Shown here: piece after piece, positions 12,401-24,324 of the stretch
Layout: the number at the start of each line of letters is the position of its first letter
Position numbering within the stretch: position 1 is the stretch's first letter
DNA from: Fremontodendron californicum
Taxonomy: Eukaryota > Streptophyta > Magnoliopsida > Malvales > Malvaceae
NCBI GenBank assembly: GCA_030761205.1
Contig: JAULJL010000027.1
Coordinates: 6,329,001-6,393,000 of the forward strand
Length of the DNA stretch: 64,000 nucleotides
Reading direction: 5' to 3'
Notes under the pieces: model-generated
The model's database searches: none
Told to the model about the DNA's origin: nothing
Seen by the model: only the letters and a program-made list of their open reading frames with translations
Made by a program: the position numbers and the translations under genes

Positions 12401-12536
12401 AAATATTAAAAGGACAAAATTGTCCCTAACCTATTTCAAAAATCTCTCTTAAATCTCAATTCAAAAATAAATATAATTAATTTACATTTTTACCTTATTA
12501 TCAAAAAATATATATCTTTTTATAAAATACCAACTG

Positions 12537-12575
12537 AGTCCCTCAGGACTCAGTTTTAATTATAAGAGATGCCAA
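12537..12575. repeat. Perfect 8-bp-stem hairpin at the end of the inserted block
   Basis: CTGAGTCC-CTCA-GGACTCAG forms an 8-bp perfect stem, followed by ttttaattataagag. A diverged copy (tgagtcctctgattcag then ttttaaatataagag) occurs at 17208-17240, suggesting a shared mobile-element terminus. Confidence 0.55.
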
Positions 12576-12624
12576 CGTCAGGAAACCAACTATTCTCTTA
12601 TTGTCTTTGTGATGCTATTGACTG

Positions 12625-13060
12625 TAGATAATGTAAAGCATTCATTTTCAGGTAGTGATAGTTGCAACATCAATCTGCTGCATTCAGTACCATTTCAGAT
12701 TCAATTACAATCAGCTTGACCTTTTGAGGATATTCAAAAGAAGTACCCTGCTACTCAAGTAGCAGTTAAGAAGCAGCTTTAGATATAATCTGTTCTGATT
12801 TAACCATCTGTTTAGTAATTAAAACATAATCATATAAGCAATGTAAACCTATATCTGCAATGTTTCAATTTTTTTTTTTTTTTTTTTTTTCTGTATCATA
12901 TGACAAAAGGCTAATTTACTTCTTTAACAGATCATCACAGAGCAAGCTGCTGTTTACAGTGGAATAGTTTATTTCCTCATGGAGAACCTTTTTTTCCCTG
13001 GACTTGCATGGAACATCCAACTCTTCCCGGGGATATGCTTATCACCAATAAAGTTATAGA
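12625..13060 (+). repeat. Duplicated CNL 3' flank, block B (unit 1)
   Basis: Matches 24325-24740 downstream of CNL-2: cattcatttt..ggtagtga, agattcaatta.aatcagc.tgaccttttgagga, ttcaaaagaagt and later ccctgg.cttgcatgg.aacatccaa. In unit 2 blocks A and B are about 150 bp apart. Here they are separated by about 2 kb that includes the tandem array. Confidence 0.75.
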
Positions 13061-13070
13061 CATTTAAGGA

Positions 13071-13240
13071 CCTATGTTACTCGGATTCGGGTGTGAGTGT
13101 CGGACATGGGTATGTTCAATTTTTTCCAAGGTTTCCATGTATTTGGAGGGTCTTTGGAGGATCATATTTCTATACTCATGTCTGGATATGTGTCGGACAT
13201 GAGTATTTAAAAAAAAAATGAAGAGTCGGAGCAACATAGG
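13071..13240. mobile_element. hAT-type MITE, family M1 copy A
   Basis: Ends are inverted (cctatgttactcgga... and ...gagtcggagcaacatagg). TAAGGACC is present at 13065-13072 and again at 13241-13248, consistent with an 8-bp target duplication within a base. The interior (tcggacatg, catgtatttggaggg) matches copies at 14193, 38299, 39343 and 43254. Confidence 0.75.
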
Positions 13241-13249
13241 TAAGGACCA

Positions 13250-14190
13250 ATGGTGCACATGAATTTTCGGTTTTACTAAGAAGTGATGGCTAGGTACTTC
13301 CTTGCTCGGAAAGCAATGAAGCTCATTCAGTTCCAATAATCAATGAAGATGCAGTTCTCTTCAGGTAATGCGTTTTTGATGTATCCTTGGCTGCTATGTA
13401 TCTTCTTGATGCAAAGTCAAAAGTTGCTTTCCCAGAGGAAAGCATGGATGATGAAATTTTTTGATCTTCTAGAGCATCTCCACTGTATAGGCAGCTTATG
13501 CTGCAGTGCTAGATGATGTCTTCTGAATTGAATTCAATAAAATTCATAAACCAGGTTCATCAAGTTCCATACATAGCTGGGTTTTGAATTACACTTGTTA
13601 CATAAAGCCCTTCAATAATAACATATTGTTGACATCCCATTTGAACAGTTGAGTCATCAGTGTGAATTATGCTTTTGTTTTACAAGAATCCCAGGATTAA
13701 ATTCTAACGCTTTAATATCCAAATCCAAATCCAAATCCAAGACCATGTATGTTTATCGCAACTTCTTTGAAACTAGTTAAAGAAATGGGAATGGGTCAGA
13801 ATGTTTCTGGACATGAAGCTTACTGTTGACCAGTTTGTTGAAATCTCGAAAGAATTCAGATTGTCTGAATCAGGAAACTGATCCAAATGTATTCCAGACC
13901 TAAGAAAGAAGCTTGGCATTGAGGCTGAAGAAATTGTCTATACCTAAAGTTTGGAAGATGAGTAGGAGATTTCCTTTGTTACGACAAGCGCAGTTGAATT
14001 GTGGCCTATAATCAAGTAGTTGGCACAGCTCCAGGAAAAAAAGAAGGCAAAGAACCGGATAGTTTCCTGATGGTCGACCTAGGTCAATGTTTTACATTGC
14101 CAAGCTTTTTGGTACATTTTTTAAGTCATATGGATTTCATCTCATCGGAATTTTTTACATTTAATAACTGCAACGTGAAGGGCATTTGAG
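13250..14190. other. Intergenic DNA downstream of CNL-1
   Basis: Non-coding, with only short open frames. No recognisable gene. Confidence 0.4.
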
Positions 14191-14192
14191 AG

Positions 14193-14389
14193 CTACGTTA
14201 CTCGGACTCGGATGTGAATATTGAATACGGATATGTGTTTGATACGAATATGTTTGATTTATTGTAAGTTTTTTCATATATTTGAAGGGTTTGTTGGGGA
14301 TCATATCTCCATACTCATATCCAAATATGTATCGAACAAGGGTGTCGGACACGAATACTTTAAAAAAAATAAAGAATCGAAGCAACATA
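14193..14389. mobile_element. hAT-type MITE, family M1 copy B
   Basis: Starts ctacgttactcggactcgg and ends gaatcgaagcaacata, matching copy A in order and orientation but more diverged. No clean target duplication is visible at its ends. Confidence 0.65.
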
Positions 14390-14494
14390 ATTTCACAGTG
14401 CATTTGAAATGCACTTTCGGTGCAATTTCAACCACACGACCACTTTTAATTTCTCCCGTCGAGGACTGAAAGAGGGAGGATATCTTAAATTTAT

Positions 14495-14530
14495 ATCTAC
14501 TAGATTAAACCTTCGCGCGATGCCGCGGAA
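14495..14530 (+). mobile_element. Possible Helitron-like 5' terminus
   Basis: TCTACTAGATTAAACC followed by a CG-rich inverted stretch (cgcgcgatgccgcgg) resembles the 5' ends of plant Helitrons. No matching CTRR 3' end was identified, so this is weak. Confidence 0.3.
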
Positions 14531-15109
14531 ATCAAATGTTAAATATACGATAACAATATTTTTAAAAATAAAAATTAACAATTAAACAAAAAAAAAATAA
14601 TATTTTTTAAAATAGCAAAAGAGAACTGTCATAACATTTTAAAGTTACAAAGAATTTATAAAGTCAGCTTAAAAGATAAATCTAAGTGAAACAAATTTTA
14701 TCTTAAATTGAATCACAATAACAAACTATGTAAAATATAAAATGAATTGAGACACGACACGAACACAATATAGAAAAAATAATTAAAACACAACACGAAA
14801 AATTCAATAAGAATACACGAACATGTAAAAATATACATAAAATGAATTATTAACGTGTAAAATCTTATAATACTTTGAAGGGGAAAAAAACACGAACACG
14901 TCAAGAACACACAAATTTTTCTCTAAATCGAATCACTATGACAAATCATGCAAAATATGTCATGAATTGATGAAAAACTATGTAAAAATTAAATGAATTG
15001 AAACACGAATTATCAACGTGTAAAAATTTATATAAATATATAATAGTTTAAACACAAAAAATAACACGAATACACAAATTTTTTTCTTTTTTTTTTCTAC
15101 CATTTTTTT

Positions 15110-15220
15110 CTATACACTAAAATAAAGTGGGGTCCACAACAAAGTGGGACCCACAAAAAAGAATGAAATAAAGTGAGGTCCACAACAAAGTGGGGCCCAC
15201 AAAAAAATGGAGGGGAGCGA
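15110..15220. repeat. Short repeats of a GTGGG-CCCAC palindromic motif
   Basis: Variants of aaagtggggtccacaacaaagtgggacccacaaaaaa occur twice in tandem (15125-15160 and 15170-15205). The function is unknown. Confidence 0.5.
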
Positions 15221-15689
15221 CGTGGCCACCCTCTCCTTGCTGCAAAAACAGCAAAATTTATATATTGGATTTTCAATATATATTTTTTTCATTTTATCAT
15301 TTTTTTATTTAAAAGTTTTTAAATTATTTATTCATTTGATATAATAAATAAATTTATATAATTATATAAAAATTACTTAATTAATTAAAATATTTAAATA
15401 AGTATATCAAATAATATATATTAAAATTTTAAATGTTAGATTTATATTATTAAAATATACATAAAAATAATTTATTAATTCATTTTTAAATTAATATTTT
15501 TAATATTCATTTTTTTTATTTTCGTATCATCAACATCATTATTTTATTAACCAAATACGTATTTTATTACAGATTTTAATTTTACTATTACAATAATTAA
15601 TCTCATCCTTTCACTATTTCAATTTTATCAAAATCAATGTCACCCAAAATTCAAATTTATATTTCCTCGTACATTAGTCTTTTTTAGTA

Positions 15690-16050
15690 TTACTGTTGAC
15701 ATAATTTTTTAGATCAAAAATTACATTTTACTGCAAACGCAATGCAAAACGAATAAAAATTTTGATTTTTGCTGTTTAAACTATGATTTGACAATCCAAA
15801 TCAAAAAATAAAAAAAAAATAAAACTTTTAGACTTTAAAAATTGACTTTTGGATAAAATAATTTTATTATCCTCATATCTCTAAATTTTTATTATTTTAA
15901 ACATATTTTTTTTATATTTTAATTTCTCATAATATTTTTTTATAACAATATTAAATACTTAAAAATTTTTAAATTATATTTTTTTTATCATAATTTTTAA
16001 ATACATTTTTTTTCAACCAAGCTTTGTGGACGAGGAATGTTAAACTCGCG
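15690..16050. mobile_element. Diverged Harbinger-type MITE relative
   Basis: Contains gcaaacgcaatg, ctcatatctctaaatttttattattttaaacatat and aatgttaaactcg, which are the reverse-strand equivalents of parts of the MITE at 4430-4820. The ends are eroded. Confidence 0.5.
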
Positions 16051-16059
16051 CTTGAATCA

Positions 16060-19000
16060 AAAGCTTTTGCCTAAAATGTAGTTGGATTTGGATGGTCGTT
16101 CTTTTCAACTTCAGAGTGGGACCCGGATCTCAATTACCGTGATAACACGCTACTTAATTATTGGTTGGAAAGAACAGTAGCACCAAAGTTCCTATCTAAT
16201 AATCATTTTTTTTTCAACCCCCAATATAAATAATAATTCGTATATTTTATTGTGTTTATATATTTTATTATATTATAATTGTATTTAAATTATTTTATAT
16301 TTATATAAATTTTAATACGTTAATAATTTATATTATATAAATTTTAAAACATTCATGTTATTTTTTTATTATATTTAAATTATTTATTTATATTTTATTC
16401 GTATCGTGTAATTTTATCGTGTTTAATATTATCCAGTCCCCATATAGTTCCTATGCTGTAAGGAAAAAAAAGCCTAGAAGTTCGATGTGTTAAATCTTAC
16501 TCAATTTTTAAAAAAAACTTTACTCGAGCGATGTTACAAGAGTTATAAATTTTTTAAAAATATATGAAAGATTTTATTAAATTATTTTAAATTAAAATTA
16601 TTTTTTAAAAAATCAATGAAAGAAAAAGTGAATAAAAAAAGATTTAGCACTTTTTCTTTATTATTTTTCCTTTTTCTTTTTAATATTTTTTATTCAAATT
16701 AAAAAAAAAAGGATCAAATTTTAAAATTATTTTCAAATCATAATTTTTTCAAAAAAATATTTAAAAAAACGATAAGAGAAAAAACTAATGAAAAATATAT
16801 ATTTGTTAATTTTTTAGTGAAATTATTATAAATTATAATTGATTGAAAATTTTAATAAAATAAACACAATAATAATGAAAAAAGGAAAAAAATAATTTAT
16901 TTCTTATTCGTTTTTCTGTTTTTTTTTTTCATTTTTTCTTCTTTTCTTTTTTTATCATGCAATTTATGAATTTTTTGTAAAAATAATAAATTAAAAAACA
17001 AAAAAATATATTTTTTTTCTTTCTTCTTCTTCTTCTTCTCCAGCTCTCTCCTCTCCCCCCATCTCTTCTTCTCTCTCCTCCCCCCGTCTCTTTCTCTCTC
17101 ACCCCTGTCTGTTTCTTTTTATTTATTTTTTAATCAACTTCCACAATTATCTTTTTACTCTCACTACAAACCAAAAATAATAAAAAAATCTTTTAAAAAA
17201 ATACCCATTGAGTCCTCTGATTCAGTTTTAAATATAAGAGATTGTCAATTTATTTAAATTTGATTTAATAAAAAAAAATTAATAATATAAAAGGAAAGTA
17301 ACTCAAATCAAAATAATTTAAACCCAAATTAATCTAAATTTAAAATAATTAAAATCTAAACCCAAATGATAAAAAAAAAAAAATTGACCTGAAATGACAG
17401 AGCTCAACAAATGACTAATTGGCTTAAAATTTTTGGTATATTAGTTTTGTTAAAAAATTGAATACTCGATAGATTTATCTACGATGTTGATTTGTTTTTC
17501 AGTTTACTTATTTATGTGTTGCATCAATTTGTCAAGAGAATGAGACCTGGGTTTTGCTTTGTGTACTTTTTTTTTCTCTATTCACCAACCTACAAAAATA
17601 AAAGGTTTTGTTTGGATGATATTTTTCAATTGATCTTAGGGGTATCCTAGATGATAAATAATTTTAGTATGGTTAAAATTTTGAAATTGAAGTTAACATT
17701 GTATTCTTTCGTTAAATTGGTTATGTTGAAGGGCAATTAAAATGATTATTTATAAATGTTATATTTCTAGTTAATGAAATAAGTTAATAAGACAATTTTA
17801 AGCATATTTATTCAATTTGAACCGACTCAATGATCAGATCGATCGATTCGATAATCTTATCTTTAATTCGGACTAATTTTTTAATCAAATCATTTTTGCA
17901 ATTAATTCAAGAAAATTTGAATTGACCTAACGATTTATAAAAAATTCGATGATTTATCAAGTTTGTTATTGATCTAAATCAATTAAAAATAATTTTTAAT
18001 TTAATTTTTATACTAATTAATAATTCTTTTAACATTTTCAAAAAAATATATTATTTTTTGAAAAAAAAATAAAAACATTACAAAAACAAAAGTAAACAAA
18101 TCTTTGTAAGTTTAAATTGTTTTTTTTTTTTAATTTTGTAAATGATAAGACGTATTTCTAGTTTTTATATCATAAATTTTAAATTATATAATTAGTAAAA
18201 AAATATTTATATAATCTATAATTTTATTTATAATTTAAAAATATATATTTTAAATCAATATTAATTTAAATGATCTAACAATTAAAATAATTAGTTTGAA
18301 AGTCAAAATTTTAAACAAGTTAATAACCATCCGTTCTGCGCTAAGTATGATGTTAAGGACAGATGAACTAAACAAAATTTATTATTATCAATTTGCCTTT
18401 ATAATAATATTGTAAGATGAATTAAGAAATAAAAAATCTGAAATTTAATTTGATTTATATAATTATTTTTAAAAAAATAATATTTAATAAATTTAAATTT
18501 TAAATTTTTTTTTTATTTTCAATATATGTCCTCTTTTATAAAATAAAAAATTCTGAGCTGTAAAAGCAATAAGATGATCTGTCCTCCACTAGCCCGTGCT
18601 ACTTGGAAAATGCAGGAACAAAGGAAAAACCTTTCATAACAGTCCGTGATTCTTAAAGTGAATCACGGACACTTCTTCATCACTAATTTTTGAAATTGTT
18701 ATGGGGTAACTTTTTGGCCATGACTTTTTCGATATTGGCTGCTTGAATTTAGGGTCTGAGTCACATTTTTTTTTTTCTCTTTTTATTATACTTTCAAAAG
18801 CCAAATACTAAGAATGTTATATATATATATATATTTATTCAAAATGAAAAATATTAATAAAAATAGACTCAAAATTTATGTATTTATTAATTAATTTTAG
18901 TATTTTATTATTATGATAAATAACACTAACATGATATAAATTCATAAATATGTCAAAATTTATATAATACGAATTATTAACGTATCAAAATTTATATAAA

Positions 19001-19180
19001 TATAAAATAACTTAAACACAATTATGACACGATAAAATAAACGAATAACGACACGAATATATAAATTATCACATCTGCTTCAACCTTTTAAAATTTCTTT
19101 TTCTAATATTTTTAACAATTAATATACAAAATACAGACTTTACATAATTACATAGCCACAGCCATAGCCACAGTCTAGTA
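16060..19180. other. AT-rich intergenic DNA between CNL-1 and CNL-2
   Basis: No gene seen. It includes a C/T-rich tract at 17020-17110, a dispersed AT-rich repeat at 16230-16440 and another at 18940-19070. The last 100 bases belong to the CNL-2 promoter region. Confidence 0.5.
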
Positions 19181-19183
19181 CTT

Positions 19184-19243
<60 letters not shown>
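19184..19243. repeat. (ATC)n microsatellite just upstream of CNL-2
   Basis: About 20 perfect ATC repeats end about 58 bp before the CNL-2 start codon, so they probably lie in the 5' UTR or core promoter. The minus-strand open frame through it (poly-Met) is an artefact. Confidence 0.95.
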
Positions 19244-19244
<1 letters not shown>

Positions 19245-19301
19245 CTAAGCATCTCCTTCTTTCTATCCTGTTGTCTATTCTCAAGTATTTGCTCTCTCAC
19301 C

Positions 19302-22265
19302 ATGGCCGATGCGGTTGTTTCTGGAGTCTTTGAACGACTAACCTCGATCAGCCTTCAAGTAGCTGAAACCGGGGTGAGACTTGTTGTTGGTGTAAACGAA
19401 GAAGTCAAGAAGATTGCCAGTACTCTTCGGACCATCCGAGCTGTCCTTGTGGACGCAGAGAAAAGACAAGTGAAGGAGCAAGCTGTTAAACTTTGGCTTG
19501 ATAAGCTTCAAAACGTAGCTTATGACATTGAAGACGTGTTGGATGAGTGGAGCACAGCAATTCTCAAATCGGAAATCGAGGGATCTCAAACCCCTTCATC
19601 TTCAACTTTTGGGGTAAGTTGGTCTCAACCCTCAAGCATTTCTATTCCACGACTTGTTCGACGTCGTGATATTGCTGTCAAGATTAAAGATCTAAATGAA
19701 AGGCTTCAAACCATTGCAAAAGAGAAAGATGATTATGCTTTCTTAGTAAATCTAACTAGGAATCATGATCTAGAGCCTGAACGACCCAAAACCACATGCT
19801 TTTTTGATGTATCTGAAATACATGGTCGAGACCAAGATAAAAACACCCTTATTAGCATGTTGCTAAGTGAAAACAATCCTGAAGAAAGGGGAATCCCTAT
19901 AGTCTCTATAGTGGGGATGGGAGGAATAGGGAAAACAACTTTAGCCCAAATAGTTTACAACCACCGTGAGCTGAACGCCTATTTCCAGAAGAAACTATGG
20001 GTGTGTGTTTCAGATCCCTTTGATGAGATGAGGATTGCAAAAGCAATTCTTGAAGCCCTAACGGGTTTTGCCTGGAGTTTCAGTGAGTTGAATACTGTCC
20101 TGGAGAAAATCCATGAATCTATTGCGGGAAAAAGGTTCCTTCTTGTCCTTGATGATGTCTGGACTGAGGATGAGAGGAAGTGGCAATCGTTGAAATACTG
20201 TCTTAACAGTGGTGCCTCCCAAGGAAGCAAAATCTTGGTGACCACACGTAAGGAGAATGTTGCTACTTTAATGGGTTGCACCAAATTATTCCATTTGGGG
20301 AAGTTATCTGAAGAAGAGTGTTGGTCCTTATTTAGTCACATAGCATTTTCTGGAAGGAATGCCACTGAGAGTTTGGCAGACATTGGTAAGAAAATTGCAG
20401 GTAAGTGTAAGGGTTTGCCACTTGCAGCAAAAACACTAGGAGGTCTCTTACGTTTCAAAAGAACTAGAGAACAATGGCAAAGAATCTTGGATAGTCGTAT
20501 GTGGGAGCTTGATGAGGCTGAAAACGGTCTTTTTTCTCCCTTACTACTAAGCTATTATGATTTGCCATCACCATTAAGGCAATGCTTCTCATATTGTGCC
20601 ATTTTTCCCAAAGATCATAAGATAGAGAAAGATTTGTTGATCAAGTTATGGATGGCTCAAGGTTTTCTTGGAGAAACACATGGAAATAAGATGGAGATTG
20701 TTGGTGAAGAGTACTTTGATAACTTAGCAATGCGTTCTTTCTTTCAAGAGTTCGAGACAGATGAAAATGATGATAGCATAATTAGATGCAAAATGCATGA
20801 TATAGTGCATGATTTTGCTCAACTTTTGAGAAAAAGTGAATGCTTTGTAGTAGCAAGCAATGGTATTGAAGAGCAAAGAGCTGAAGGTTACCATGAAAAT
20901 GCTCGTCATTTAACATTAATTCTTGATGATGAACATGCTGCAATTCCTAATCCCCTTTATAATGTTAAAAAGCTTCGTAGCCTCCTAGTTTACTCAAGTC
21001 TTTATAACACATCAACTTTAAATGCATTTTTGCCCAAATTATTTGATGAATTGACTTCTCTAAGGATGCTAGACTTGAGTAGCAATAGATTTCGATGGCA
21101 AAGTGCAATTAAAGAACTTCCAAGCCAAATAGACAAATTGATACATTTGAGGTATTTTAATTTGGAGGGAAATAAAGGATTGGAATATTTGCCTGACACA
21201 CTGTGTGACTTATGTAACTTACAAACTCTAAACATCAGGTTGTGTTCAAGTCTTAAAGGATTGCCTGATGGAATTGGAAGACTAATCAACTTGAGACATC
21301 TTCAAAATGCTGAAACATATGGATGCCAATTCATGCCAAGTGGAATGCAAAGATTAACACATCTACAGACATTGGAAGAGCTTGTATTGGGTAGTGTGGA
21401 TAGACCGGATTTTCTGCCTGAATCATGCAGCCTTAGAGTTTTGGGAGGCTTGGCAAATCTTCGAGGGAATCTTAAGATAATAGGATTGGGAAATGTGAGA
21501 AGACGGAATGGTGCAGAGAAAGCAAGATTTCGTTATCCATGGCAAGTGGGAAATGAGAGTAATGAGGCAGAGGAAGCTGGACTTCGGAATAAGACTGGCC
21601 TCCGGAATTTGACTCTATCGTTTAATTCCAATTCCAAAGATATAAGTATTACGGAAGAAGCAGCTGTTCTTGAAGCCCTACAACCACCTCCGAATCTGGA
21701 ATATTTGAACATAAATCGCATGAATGGTCCAACTTCGTTCCCTAGTTGGATGGCGTCATTGACAATGTTGAAAAGGGTTGTACTATGGGCTTGTTTCAAT
21801 TGGGAAAACTTGCCTCCTATGGGGAAGTTGCCATTCCTTGAACATCTAGAGATATGGGAAATGAAGAAAGTGAAAAAAGTGGGCCAAGAATTTATGGGAG
21901 CAGAAAGAGAAGAGGGACAAACATCATCAGCTTCTTCATCATCATCTGTTAATAATAACATTGCCTTCCCTAATTTGAAACATCTTAAATTTCAATTTAT
22001 GGAAGAGTGGGAAGAGTGGGAATGTGGGAACCAACCCACAATTATGCCACATCTTTGTTCCTTGAAAATCGATAGTTGCCTAAAGTTGAAGTCGCTGCCA
22101 CACCAACTTCTCCAAAAGACAACTCTGCAACTATTGGATATCTTTGATTGCCAAATTCTGAGAGAACGTTGTTTAAGAAATGGGAGTGGGGAGGACTGGC
22201 CCTACATCTCTCACATCCCCAGCATCACAATTGATGGTGAAGACGTGCAAAGAGACGGGAATTGA
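19302..22265 (+). CDS. CNL-2: intact CC-NBS-LRR disease resistance protein (RGA-like)
   Basis: A single exon of 987 codons. The order is: Rx-type coiled coil (residues 1-160, EDVID-like YDIEDVLDEW near 75); NB-ARC with P-loop GMGGIGKTTLAQ near 205, RNBS-A (KKLWVCVSDPFDE), kinase-2 FLLVLDDVW, RNBS-B GSKILVTTRKENVA, GLPLAAKTLGGLL, RNBS-D CFSYCAIFPKDHKIEKD and MHD in CKMHDIVHDFAQ; then leucine-rich repeats from about residue 550 to the end. The aromatic W ending kinase-2 (LDDVW) is typical of CC-type rather than TIR-type NLRs. All NB-ARC motifs are present, so it is probably functional: an intracellular nucleotide-binding immune switch that senses pathogen effectors. The start at 19302 has a good context (accATGgcc) and matches the family N-terminus (MADAVVS). 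It is closest in this window to CNL-1 and shares its 3' flank. No intron is needed. Confidence 0.95.
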   Translation: MADAVVSGVFERLTSISLQVAETGVRLVVGVNEEVKKIASTLRTIRAVLVDAEKRQVKEQAVKLWLDKLQNVAYDIEDVLDEWSTAILKSEIEGSQTPSSSTFGVSWSQPSSISIPRLVRRRDIAVKIKDLNERLQTIAKEKDDYAFLVNLTRNHDLEPERPKTTCFFDVSEIHGRDQDKNTLISMLLSENNPEERGIPIVSIVGMGGIGKTTLAQIVYNHRELNAYFQKKLWVCVSDPFDEMRIAKAILEALTGFAWSFSELNTVLEKIHESIAGKRFLLVLDDVWTEDERKWQSLKYCLNSGASQGSKILVTTRKENVATLMGCTKLFHLGKLSEEECWSLFSHIAFSGRNATESLADIGKKIAGKCKGLPLAAKTLGGLLRFKRTREQWQRILDSRMWELDEAENGLFSPLLLSYYDLPSPLRQCFSYCAIFPKDHKIEKDLLIKLWMAQGFLGETHGNKMEIVGEEYFDNLAMRSFFQEFETDENDDSIIRCKMHDIVHDFAQLLRKSECFVVASNGIEEQRAEGYHENARHLTLILDDEHAAIPNPLYNVKKLRSLLVYSSLYNTSTLNAFLPKLFDELTSLRMLDLSSNRFRWQSAIKELPSQIDKLIHLRYFNLEGNKGLEYLPDTLCDLCNLQTLNIRLCSSLKGLPDGIGRLINLRHLQNAETYGCQFMPSGMQRLTHLQTLEELVLGSVDRPDFLPESCSLRVLGGLANLRGNLKIIGLGNVRRRNGAEKARFRYPWQVGNESNEAEEAGLRNKTGLRNLTLSFNSNSKDISITEEAAVLEALQPPPNLEYLNINRMNGPTSFPSWMASLTMLKRVVLWACFNWENLPPMGKLPFLEHLEIWEMKKVKKVGQEFMGAEREEGQTSSASSSSSVNNNIAFPNLKHLKFQFMEEWEEWECGNQPTIMPHLCSLKIDSCLKLKSLPHQLLQKTTLQLLDIFDCQILRERCLRNGSGEDWPYISHIPSITIDGEDVQRDGN

Positions 22266-22681
22266 TCAAACTCTTCTTGGCTTCAAAGCATTGGTATGAT
22301 ATTCTTCTTTTTGCTTATTTTTATTTATTATTTATAATTCCCATTAGCCATTATCCATATTCCATTGTTCAATGTGTTTCTCCAAATCAGTCCCTGTTTC
22401 CTAATTCTAATCACCAATTATATACATTTTTATGGAGGAAACAATTACATTTAAGGCCATATTCCATGCTTTGCAACAAATCTTATACCAATTTTTTACT
22501 TTGGATGAATTCCATTTTTCAGGCTTACATTCAGATAGTCATTCTCGGAAATCTTATTTCATAAGGTACATCAAGATTAGCCCTGCTAGGCCTAGGCCCC
22601 TCTGATGTTGGGAAAATTTATGCGAGAAGCAACGACAAAAAGTTAGAAAGCCAAAGTAATTAAAGAGCATTCTTTGATGTT

Positions 22682-22779
22682 TTTTTTTGATAATTGGGTA
22701 GGGGGAGGGGTTGCTTGGGTTTGAACCCAAGACTTCATGCCCCCAAGACTCTTGGCCACTTAGCCAAGAGCTTGTTGGC
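22682..22779 (-). mobile_element. tRNA-derived SINE with 16-bp target duplication
   Basis: On the minus strand it starts tgccaacaagctcttggct, has a box A-like TGGCTAAGTGGCCAAGAG, a box B-like GGGTTCAAACCC, and ends in an A-rich tail (T run at 22682-22688 on +). Identical 16-bp direct repeats AGCATTCTTTGATGTT flank it (22666-22681 and 22780-22795), the signature of LINE-mediated insertion. Confidence 0.85.
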
Positions 22780-22795
22780 AGCATTCTTTGATGTT

Positions 22796-23759
22796 AATCA
22801 CCTATATCTCATAAAATTGGCATTAAATTGTTGCATGCTACGAGCAACTTTGCAATGTACTGCAACTAATATCATGAAGTCTTTTGCCTTCCCTTTTCCT
22901 CTATTCCAAGTTGCCTTCTAAAAATATTTGTTTACTCTGTGCTTTGCAGTAATCAGCCATGAAATTCCATCTAAAGAAAGCCAGCATCATGCTCGAACTC
23001 CTTGTCATTAAAGGATGGATGGCCATGGTAAGTAGACTAGATAAGTGGTCCATTTTACTTTCTGTAATATTCCATGCAAATTTTTAAGCATTTGAAGCCA
23101 CACCTAGCTAATTGTATGGTATACCTATTGGACTTGAAGGGCATGTAATTCTTCTTTGTGGCTGAAGGTGTTTCATAGGAAGGAAAAGTCTGACTTATTA
23201 TATAGAACTGCTTGCCAGAAGAAAGAAGAGGTTGTTTACCATGTTCTTATTCTTAGATATTGAATTCTGATTTGACTTATTTTACAATTAAATATTTCTA
23301 AATGGAATACTACAAAAGGTAAAATCAATTCATTTTACAGTATATCCAACTATATTAGCTTTTATCTTTTGCCTAAATCCCTGGCTCAATTTGGTGCGAT
23401 TTTTCTGATTCTGATTATGGGGCTGGATTTAACATAAAATCTGCTACAATTTCTTTTAAATTTGATTCTCTTTTTATTGTTAACCTCTGCAATCATAGTC
23501 TTACAGATTTATCTCCATTTTTGGAAATCCTTCCTTTTCTTATCTCCTCTATTTTAACAGGGAAAGAAGATTTTCCAACACCCTACAAATTGAATTGGAT
23601 GATCATAAATTAGTTTTTAGGCTGCCATTTTTAACAGCTTTCTTTATAGGTAGCATTGCTCCCATTTTGCTATTTATATGACATTCTGCTTTACAATTTA
23701 ATTTGAAGGTATATAAAAAGAGTTAGAGAACACCATTCATGCATCACAAGATCAATGCT
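22796..23759. other. 3' flank of CNL-2
   Basis: Non-coding. Only short open frames. No gene is recognised. Confidence 0.4.
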
Positions 23760-24175
23760 TTCAGGTACCTTAAGTTAATGCATAGAACATAACATGCAAA
23801 ATTAGATTAACCAATTTGAGTTTTAAGTATATTTGAGTATTGAAGCTATGTTTTCTAACTATTTGGCCTAGGGACCTGCATTTGGATTTCAAGGCAATCC
23901 GTTTCTCTTCTCTCTGAACTGAAGTGTTTCATGGTGAGGAAAACTCAGATATGTGGGTCATCACTCATCACTGCCAAGAAAGAAGAAAATTGTAGTATGT
24001 GGTGTATTCTCTTTTCAGAAATTGTGCTTGAGAGTAGTAGATTGAGAAGAAATGCAGAAAGCAATAACCTGAAAAGGAGATATCTCATCATGTCATCCTT
24101 CACAGGGTTCACTCTTATGAGCTTATTCTCAAGCATTGGTTCTTTCAATTCTTAGGTTCATTTAACAACAAAATA
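23760..24175 (+). repeat. Duplicated CNL 3' flank, block A (unit 2)
   Basis: Counterpart of 10190-10620 (gggacctgcatt, ctgaagtgtttcatgg, gagatatctcatcatgtcatcc). See that entry for the shared motifs. Confidence 0.75.
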
Positions 24176-24324
24176 CTAGACATGTACTGATGTGCATATG
24201 CTTTTAAATTTTCTCATTTTATTTTTTTTGCAAATTTCTTTCTTATGGCTCTGCTGCTGATCAATGGGCTTTTCGTAATTTTGTCTAGCTTAAAATCCAA
24301 GGCGCCCTTGCTGCTTTGCGATAA

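Noticed and set aside
19069..19284. Minus-strand frame with a long run of Met
   Set aside because: It is just the ATC microsatellite read on the other strand.
22690..22780. Possible tRNA gene because of A and B box-like motifs
   Set aside because: No cloverleaf, and flanking 16-bp target duplications with an A tail show a SINE.
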